In this document: piece after piece, positions 55,020 through 64,000 of the stretch
Numbering within the stretch: position 1 is the first letter of the stretch
Layout: the number at the start of each line of letters is the position of its first letter
Assembly: GCA_009761415.1 (NCBI GenBank)
Contig: QUOL01000007.1
Location: 1,240,001-1,304,000 of the forward strand
Direction: 5' to 3'
Source of the DNA: Sarcomyxa edulis
Lineage: Eukaryota > Basidiomycota > Agaricomycetes > Agaricales > Mycenaceae
Length of the DNA: 64,000 bases
The notes under the pieces: model-generated
Database searches by the model: none
What the model saw: the letters and a program-made list of their open reading frames with translations, nothing else
Told to the model about the DNA's origin: nothing
Program-made: the position numbers and the translations under genes

Positions 55020-58000
55020 TTATGGGCGCGCTGAACGAGAGGAGTCAGCGCTGTGTGTTGACAAGGAGGAGGAGTCACATACCAAGCTGCTCTTTTCGGT
55101 AGAACCAGAAGTACCCGACAACAATGATCAGCTGGCAGAATAGCGCGATCCAGAACAGAGGAAGAGCCATAGGACTCCCTAGATACAAAGTTAGTGAATG
55201 CAGGAGACTAGAAAGAAAACAGAAACCCACCCTTCAAACCATCTGAGAAGTCCCAACTAGCGGCATCTGGGAAGACACTACCTGGGCCAATTCTGTTTGG
55301 TGCAGTTGCTCGAGCAATCATGACACAGATGGAGCCAATGATTTGAGAAAAGGCCAGAGTGGCACAAACGTGAAGCCGAGATAATGTCTAGAGGTGCACA
55401 TTAGCATTTGATCATGACTGGGAGAATACACAGATCTTATTTACCTGCAAAAGGATCATGCCGAGTCCGACACCCTGTACAGCATCGAGAACACCGAGCC
55501 AGAGCCATAGACATATACTGAGGTAAGGTCCGGCACTTCCTGCCCATGGGATGTACAACGCAAGAGAAGAAGTACCCCAAAGCATCTGGTAAGTCCAAAA
55601 TCAGTATGCTGTTCGGGATATACAAGTTGAACATATATTCACCTGACACCATCGAGGAGCCCCAAGACCAACAGCGAAGACTGGTAGCAACCACGTATGC
55701 GTTTTACTGAAGTGTGTCAATACAGCGAGCATTGCAGCCCAAACACCAATGAAGAACGCAATCACGAGCAGAAGAATTTGATACTTGGGGATATCTACGC
55801 TCCATAGGAAACCCCAGTTACGTCCATAGGGCTGTAGGGGCTGTCAGCTGTGAAACGACTTCCGGATGGTGAAAGAACTTACACCACTGAGCCAGTAATC
55901 GCGCAAGATTTCTGATGCAAGGAACCAAAGCACCAATTTTCGACGGAAGAGAGTCCTCAGGAAATGTGGGACTTTCGGGGGTGTTTGCCGATAGTACTCT
56001 GCGCAGAGGATTAGCAGACATAGAGACAAGGTTTTCAGACTACTTACCAGGCAATCCGTAAAGCATGAGGTAAGCGAATAAGAAACTCGCAGCGGCCAAT
56101 GGCCAGACGATGAGGACAATCCACCAGGGTGGAATGTAATCCGATGCCTTGGTGCTCATAGCGTTACCCCAGTACCACAAAGCAGCCACCCAGATCTGTT
56201 GAGAACCTTGGACGATACAAGCCCTGAGAGTCCAGACCTCCGTTGCAGCACCCTAGATATACAATCAGCAAAGATGAAGTCGGGTGATATACAACACGTA
56301 CAGCTTCTTCTCCGAAATTGAGACCAAAGAACAGGAAAGCAGCGGCTGAAGCGACGGCATATGCCCATGTCGCAACACTGGCAAGAGCTCTATGAGCCGG
56401 ATGAAGGGCTGTCGCGACTGAAGGTAGACCAATGAGGAAGAAGGCGAGACCAAAGAAGATCCAAGGCGCTGAGAGAACGTAGACTGAAGGTCTCAATCGG
56501 AACAACGGATACCAGACTGCTGATGCCGCGAGGAAGACTGCTCCGAGCACATACAATTCGACATTGTCCTGCCAATTGCGACCCGTGAGCAGTGTAATCT
56601 GGAAACTGGTCGCACTCAACATCTAAACGGACAGATCAGCGATGTATATAGCACTAGTAGACAAGAAATAAGAACCTGTCCAAGACCGATGACAATAGTA
56701 TATAATGGCCACCCTCCGATTTCGCGAGACATTGCGATTTGCAATCTCGACATGATTACTGCTTCAGGCGGGCCAGCGTCGTGACGGAGAACGCCATCAT
56801 AATCACCAGTATTGAATTGAGGATTTGGAGCTGAAGAAGACGAAGTGATCAGATATAGACACCAGACATCATCAAGGTATCCCACTTACAATCGGGGCGG
56901 GAGTATAAAGATGGTGTTGGTGTACCCCATACCGAGTCGCGTTGAGATGATCTGACACTGGCGGCGCTGCTCAGTTTATCTTTACGGACCTTACCGAAGA
57001 AGGCTTCTTCGCTCTTGACGAGGTATTTTTCAATCGAAAGTTCGTGTTCAGAATTCTTGGCGTTAAGCCCCTGTAGCTTTTGTACGAACTCGGATGCAAC
57101 ACCACCATCTGCGTCAGTGAACTGCATGAACCATAGTGAGTCAGGCGAGGATGGAAATTAGACAAACAAACACTTACAGATGCCATGGCTTTGTTCAATG
57201 GAGAATTTGATTTTTCGTCGACGATGGAAGCAATGGATTCTACAGATGATACTCGAGAATGGGCGCCGAAAGGTCTATTGGGTGTCAAAGCACCATCTAA
57301 GAAAGGATCGGGGACGTGTTTTTGATCCCGAGCAATCGTTTTATTCGCTCTCGCAAGGAAATCACCATAGCCTTGGGGTGTCTCGGGAACAGCAGTACTG
57401 CCTCGTGAATGAGAGGAGTTCGAGAAGTAGTCGTTTTGTTCCGTGTCAGTGTCGAAGGAATTTCTCTGTCCGTCAGGTCTAGGAGTGTTCAAATAATTTT
57501 GTTCACCGGGCGTTGCTGCGTCGGGCGTCCATTGACCGGGAGTGCCAGGTGTGTTAGCTTGATAACTGTCAGCGACGCTACGACTATCCCAGTCAGGCTG
57601 CGATGGATACTCTTGGTTGACAGGGTCCCAATCATCTGTATCAGCCATGAGACCGACACCTCCGCCGTCACAGTCGGATTCACGCCATGCATTAGCACCG
57701 GCCAAGCCACGACTGGTGTTGATACTCCGTTTGTGGAAATCTTCCATCCGTTGACGCCACTCGACGACAGGGAAACGCTGTACGGCTGATCTAGCACGGA
57801 GGACAGCACGCTCTTCCTCTGTCGACTTGAGAGCCATTTTGATCGTTTTCGTCAACTGCGACAACATATGTGCTGTGGCGCTGGATTCAACAGGGTACCA
57901 CTATAAATTATGCAGTCAGCACCAGATCGATAGCTTGAGACGAACATAAGACACTGACCCATCCAGGCATCAAACCGAGACCTCCGAGACGACTTCCAAC

Positions 58001-61000
58001 ACCAAGAGCACCCTTTCTACCGAATTCGACGGCAACGAGACCGAAGGGTTCATCACGAGATGGAATCAGAGCGAAATCGGCACCACTGAAAAGGTAAGGC
58101 GGCAGAGCGGTGAACTCGGGCTTCGAATATACGCGATCAGGATACAGCTCCATAAGTCGGGCAAGCTTTTCTGCGGCGAAACGTCCATATAAATCAATGA
58201 CAGGTCCAACAGCGATGAGCTGAATAGTAGGCCGTTTTTCCAAACTGTGGGATCATCAGTCAGTATTACAGGTCACTGAAAAGAAGAGAAACAGACTCAC
58301 AGAACTGGCATAACATCTGCAATAAGATCGACACCCTTTTGCTTCGACCATCGACCAACAAACACGAATAAGTCTGAGTCGGGATCTTGTTTGATACCGG
58401 CCCATTCCTGAGCTTGACGTTTGTGTTCTGGACGAGCTGCTTCTGCCACTTCATCAATCTGAACATCCTTGGCTACGACTGCATGCTCATCGAGAGCCGC
58501 GATATCACTAGGATCCGGATTTGGCAGAGAGTCGACGTGTTTGAGAGTCCAAAGGGCAGGATAACGAGCCCAACTACGTTTACCGTACTTGTCCGACACA
58601 CCGGCGACACCGATACTCTTTTGGTGAGTACTGATGAACGAAGCGGCAGCATGCAACAAATTGAACGTGTTACCGAATTGAACGTATTTCGTGCAGTTCT
58701 CCTTGCTGATGTTGAAGGCTGAACACACTTCCTTCATCTCTTCCTTTGTACGGAGGGGCCATAGACCTTGGAACTCGGCGTTGTGAAGCGATAGACAGAC
58801 GGGTATAACTTTTGGAAGGAGATATATGGCGGCAAGGGCACCGTGGTAATCGTTAATGTGGTATATGTCGACGGTGGGGTATCTGCGAATGGTGGCGGCG
58901 ATGGCCTGATTCCAGGTAGAGTAGAAGATAGCGGAACTAAGATCGTCCATTCGAGCGGGATAAGGATCGGCTTTGGTCTGTGCACGGAAAACGGGACTGT
59001 CGAGGATTACCCAGGTAATGTTGTCGAGAACGTGAGTTTCCACCTCAATGAGATATGGCTCGCCGAAAATGATGACTTCGATGGGTTCCGCTGGGTCGCC
59101 TACTGGATATTCAACGTCCTTCACCTTGGGTACTACCCAGATGAGATCAACATCAGTCATTGCTTTTCCCATCAAACTTGACATGACACCGAGACCACCA
59201 ATCTTGACCTTGACTTTCCAATCGATAATCTCATATTCGAGCGTCGCGATAAGAACCTTGCGACGCTTCGCCTTGTCTTCGGGCCACCCGATGATCTCAG
59301 CGTTATGCTTGCCGTGATGCCCAAAGATCTTTTCAGTCATCGGTGTGTCGTCCTTCAGGTCAGAAGTAGATTTGTTGCCGAGCCCGAGGATGGGGAAGTA
59401 ATTTCTATGGCTTTTGGTCTTGACACCATATTGATTGTGCTTGATACCGTAGAACGACCACATGAAGATGACCACTGCAAGAGAGCCGGTGATCAATGGA
59501 ATAGCGAGAAGAAGCGCGTACATCGTAGCTCCGACGGATGCCTGACCACGAGGTTTGAGACTCCAGGTAAGCGTCGTATCGTTCACGAGCAGGGACCACG
59601 CAAGATGAGGTTTCGGAGGAGCTGACATGTTGAGGTAATTCGGCGCGGCAGTATTGGGAGGGAGACGATCCATGACACCATCACCATCGGTATCACCGTA
59701 GTAATAATTGTCGAATCCGAAGACGTTCAGCTGCACATAAGTCGGCCAAGTTGCCATGATCTCGAGCTCCCATAGGCCATCATCATTCTGTGTCATCTCC
59801 GAAGTGATACCCAAATCGAAACCCCACTCGTTGAACGGTCCACGAGCCAAGAATTGAGGGACTCGTCGTTTATGCCCGCTGTAATCATAATCCGCATGCA
59901 CGGTACCAGAAGACGACAGAGTCGCGTAACTCCAATCTACGTCATTCATATATGCGTTAGAAAAAAGGAATCATCAACAACAAAAAAGTAATACGAACAT
60001 TGTACCATGATATGGTGGCCATCCCACCAGTTATCATCGCTATCAAAGACATCAGAATCCATCTGTGTCGTATCCTCCCAATTTGCCCACGTCGTCCAAT
60101 TCTGTCCGAAATTAGGCGAATATCTAAACATATCGGCACCATAAGCCTTGTGTGTGAATTGGTACTGGCCATTAGAGTAAGTGAAGATGCCGGAGGGAGC
60201 GTATTCTGAGTCGGGGAAGACCATGACGTTATCAGCTTGTCCTTTCCGAAGCAAAAGATGGTCGATGGACTAAACAAAAAAAGGTCAGTTGAAATCTCCG
60301 AGAAGATAGAAGATTTGCATACTCCAGTTTTGAGCTTTCCATCAGCCGACGTAGGATTATCAATAGTGATAGTCAACACTCCATCAGCGACATTCGTCAA
60401 CGTTGCGGACCAAGACCAAGCAGAGACTGACGCTCCCGAAATGATAGCCGCATCAGGATTCGTAACGTTCGCACAAACGACATTTGAAGCAGTCACCGAA
60501 CCACTGCCCTGTCCAGAAGACGACATGTTATACGAAATAGCATTCGTGACGCTCGTACAAGACATCGCAACATTGAACTCGATGCTGATGTCAATGGAAG
60601 TGGCGTTCGCGTCGGTGTCGTTGACGAGAATGCGCGCATCGTGTCCAGGTGTGAATTTCGTGAGGGCAGGAAGTGGTGATAGCCACTGCGCTTCAGGGAC
60701 AAGCGCTTTGTATCCGAACGCTTCCAACGTAACCGAAGGCAAACAACCAGTCCATGGTGCTTTGCTATCATTGTTATAAGACGTGAGGGAGTCCGCGAGA
60801 GTGTACGTCTCGTACGGCGCCAACAGATTGCGCACGACCGTCCCAGATTCGAATGGCGAAGAAATCCACGAGTCCTGGAGACAGTTGAAAGTGTAGGTCT
60901 TGGTGGAATTCTCGTTCGTGTACAACATCCAAACTTGGTCCGAGAAGGTACCATTCACCGTCTGCACATTGGGAATGGCAGACCGAGAGACGGACCACAG

Positions 61001-63188
61001 ACCCATCTCCGTCGCTGTGTCGTTCGAACCAGATCGCTCGATGTAGTAAGTCCAATTACCACGCTGGACGAGATTGAAACCGTCCTGGAGGGCGCCGTAC
61101 TGTGTTCTCATGTAATTGAATTGAGCGAACAGGCGGCGGGAGTCCATGGTAGGGTCGAAGTGATCAAGGGAGTTCCAGTCGTCGTGACAGCCGAGGAGGG
61201 ATTTTTCGAGGGGAATGTTGTAGTACTGGTCAGAACCGAGCGTGTAGCATCCATGTCGCTGCCAGGCTTTGTTGCTTGTCATGGCTTGTCGACTGTGAAT
61301 CGCAGGGTCAGTACGTAAGTCTAGTGTGGAGACGAAGAACTCACCTGAACAGGTAATTGGAAGCAGTAGAGTCGTAGAGGTACAAATTTTGCTCCTCACC
61401 ATAGTACAGCTACATTAACATATTAGTTTTTCGATCGAACGAATGGAAAATTGGAGCATCGCGCACCAGAGGAATTCCAGGCATGACCACAGTAGTGATG
61501 AAGGTCGCCAAAGCACTCCTCTGAGTCCCGTTCATCATACTAGGCCAACGGAAAACATCGAAATTACTCGTCCCATACATATGTCTCGGATCGACAACAC
61601 CAGTCGACGGATTCAGGAAATCGTTGTTCACAAACATCTGATTCCACGCGGTGATAAAATTGGTATCAACGTCGTACGCCACCTGAAGATTACCATCCAT
61701 TCCCAGGAAACGAAGGAGTGAACGATAAATGGAGTAGTGGAAAGCAACTGCATCCAACGCGTTCAATGGCGCGGCACGAAGGAAGTATTGATCCATGTCT
61801 GCCGTAACATTGGCAGCTGCTAAGAAGCCGGCAGGGAGCTGCGTGGGAGTACGACCGCGACCGCTGATAAGATCATCATCATCATCATCAGTGATCTACA
61901 CTCCAATGATGGACGGAATGAAGATGGAAATAGAACTCACAGATACAAAGAACCAAAGGTATCACCACCAGTGACTTCACCAGTAATGAAGAAATTCTTC
62001 TTGCCCAGCTTGGTCGCGCAGGCGCGTGTACTCGAGGCCCATTCTGCTAATGCGTCGACCGTCACTTGGGTAGCCTTGTCGACACGGATAGCATCGAAAT
62101 CAAGAGCTGTTATAGCCATGCATGAAAAGACCTTGAGCTTGTCCATGACTTCGGTCTTCCATTCCCTAAGACGGTCCTGTACGGAGGCAAACTTGGCTAG
62201 TTGACGTTGCCAATCGGGATGCACACCGAAAGCTTCCATATCTCCGTATTGATCGAAATCGGACTGCAGACACCCATTAGTCTCGACGGTAACGACAGTG
62301 CCGTCATCTTGCCAGAATTTAGGCAATACACAGGAATCGTTCCGCGTGTTGATGATCTGTGGGGGGGATCCAATCGATCAAAATCCGCGCAGGTGAAAAA
62401 AGTTAAATGGGAACCTACGTCGAAATCGGCGTATTCAGTAAAGTTCCAAGGTATAAAGTCTGGTAACTTCCAAACACCGTCGTGCTCGTTCAAATCGAAC
62501 GGGGTACTGGTGTTGAGATAACTGTACGGTAAAGTAGTTGTCAGGTCGCGTTTCATGTATTGAGAGAGCGCGTACATACCCTTCGAAACCGATGAGATCA
62601 GCCATGGTACCGACGGTGAAATCGACCATGAGATACATCCCGCGGGCGTGGATGGCGTCGATGAGACTGACCCAATCGTTGATGGTTCCCCAATGAGGGT
62701 CAAGAACGGTAAAATCGAGCGGAGAATAACCTGAAAATAGTCAGAAAGACATTACCATGACAGATATGGAAGAACTGACTATCTGCTTGCCAAACCATGT
62801 TCAAAAAGGGGGTACCGGATATGAAAATAACACCAATGCCCATGCCCTGGATATAGTCCAGTCGTGCTTCCAGACCCTTCAAATCACCACCGTAACGCAG
62901 CTGAGTTTCGCGCCAATCGGACTCGAACATGGTACCAAAGTAATCGTTATTGGAGGGGTCGCCGTCTGCAAACTTGTCCATTAGAATAGTATAGGCAGGA
63001 AGGGCGCGCCAATTCTTCGGTGAAGGCGTGTACGTGGTATTGGTACGAGATGTCGTGTACTGTGTTGGATCTGTGGCATCTTTGTTGACATTGAGATTGT
63101 AATCGACTAGGTCTTCACGGTAAGGAGAAGCAGATACGAGGTTTACGAGGAGAGGAAGAGCAGAGAGGGCGGCTTTGAGAAGCCGCAT
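55020..63188 (-). CDS. AGS1: Cell-wall alpha-1,3-glucan synthase
   Basis: Integral plasma-membrane enzyme that makes wall alpha-1,3-glucan. About 2,300-2,400 residues in many exons. Signal peptide [20 protein letters not shown]. An extracellular GH13 amylase-like domain follows: [56 protein letters not shown] and [12 protein letters not shown] beta domain and a membrane segment ([20 protein letters not shown] at about 59500) lead to the cytosolic GT5 synthase domain: [44 protein letters not shown] and [16 protein letters not shown] long Ser/Asp-rich linker comes next. The C-terminal multi-pass domain ([57 protein letters not shown]) probably forms the export channel. The end is either the stop at 55020 or, if a last intron is used, near 54974. 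Confidence 0.93.
61872..61890. repeat. (ATC)n microsatellite in a glucan-synthase intron
   Basis: About six ATC triplets between the exons ending ...GSLYL and starting ...RGRTPTQLP, most likely within an intron. Potentially polymorphic. Confidence 0.6.
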
Positions 63189-64000
63189 AGCGTTGTAGTT
63201 TTGAAATCAGAATCCAGATTCCAGGATACTCGGCGGGTTTGAGAATAGTAGAATGGATATGGATTAAAAAGAAATAGAGGTACTAGACGGTCACTGGCAA
63301 AGGAGGGTTGTTGTGAAGAGAGGGATTTAAGAAGAGTGACACGGACAAGACACCACGGCTTTCAGATCCCGTTCTTGCCTCATGCTAAGCCTATTGACAC
63401 CTGTTGCACTCAGCCACACGCACAAAGGTACCCGTAGGCGAGCTACCGATTACAGATAGCCAACGGTGATACCAAGGGTGATACCAAGTGATATATCTGC
63501 TAATCTGTCTATCCAGTTGGCACCAGGCAACCGACGGCGGGCGGGGCAGGCAGAGATTCAACAGCGATTCAACAGCGATTTTACCTGATTTTACTAGTGC
63601 CACTCAAGATACACCTATGCACACCGGTGATACTAGTGCTCGCCCATAGCTATAGCACGCAAATCCTCAGACGCCGTGTGTGAATTGTGCTGTGCTTTGC
63701 AAGTTTTTTGATCTGCAAAATGAATATCGCGTACCAATTAAGGGTGGTTTACGTAATATTCTGATCGTCAACGAGCTCGTCGCGTTGTCATCGCGTTCGA
63801 CGTCGAGCTCAACAGCGAGCAACAGCGTCAAGAGCACCCTTGCACGCTGTTCGCCACGTCGTCCAGGTGTACAACGGTCCTGGCTGGCATTTCATTACAA
63901 TAACGTTCCTTCCTGCTTCCTTTTTGTCACTTCATTTCCCATCAAGCTTCAAGTTCGAATTCCTTGTTCTCATCGTCTTGTCCCGGTCTCGCAATCTTGT
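63189..64000. other. Glucan-synthase promoter region and possible 5' leader of a gene to the right
   Basis: Contains short direct repeats (ATTCAACAGCGATT-type near 63555 and CAACAGCG again near 63810) and a CT-rich stretch from about 63905 to the window end, like a fungal 5' UTR of a plus-strand gene outside the window. No coding frame accepted. Confidence 0.4.

Noticed and set aside
57180..60779. Long plus-strand frames opposite the glucan synthase (for example 57409-57789, 60237-60779)
   Set aside because: They are shadows of the well-conserved minus-strand coding sequence.
1..64000. CRISPR arrays, bacterial operons, ribosome binding sites
   Set aside because: The genome is eukaryotic; no regularly spaced repeat-spacer structure is present.

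Overview
This window is nuclear DNA from a filamentous basidiomycete fungus, most likely an Agaricomycete. The genes are split by many short GT-AG introns of about 45-70 nt. They encode an alpha-1,3-glucan synthase, Nup133, histone H2B, a PRCC-type protein, and a lineage-expanded family of F-box/nucleotidyltransferase-like proteins. A full-length Helitron RepHel gene is also present. Coordinates of multi-exon genes are outer bounds; splice sites were read by eye from phase and conserved protein segments.

Left core block (1-9340): the 5' part of NUP133 (minus strand, runs off the left edge), a small fungal hypothetical gene, histone H2B in five exons, a sphingoid base kinase, and a class I SAM methyltransferase. 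Right core block (49669-64000): a Ppn2-type polyphosphatase/metallophosphoesterase, an Htd2-type hydroxyacyl-thioester dehydratase, a PRCC-domain protein, and an 8-kb alpha-1,3-glucan synthase.

Between them lies a roughly 40-kb accessory island (about 9.4-49.6 kb) of a very different character. It holds an intact 1946-residue Helitron Rep/helicase, six paralogues of an F-box plus nucleotidyltransferase-fold family, and three paralogues of an unknown family with a shared final intron. It also holds a SKP1 homologue with a one-base frameshift, a MYND-finger protein, an F-box protein, a LAMMER-like kinase with DFD in place of DFG, a Zn(II)2Cys6 protein, a small Tudor-like protein, and several unrecognised genes.

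The most unusual content is a complete two-subunit ribonucleotide reductase set inside this island. The large subunit keeps all catalytic cysteines and the ATP cone but has a rewritten specificity loop 2. The small subunit keeps the radical tyrosine position but has lost three of six metal ligands (Asp to Asn, Glu to Lys, His to Tyr) and its R1-binding tail. Two of these changes match the kind known in yeast Rnr4, the non-catalytic partner subunit. I suggest a diverged, possibly regulatory RNR pair in a Helitron-associated island; this is inference.

Helitron termini could not be located, so which neighbours (if any) are its cargo is open.
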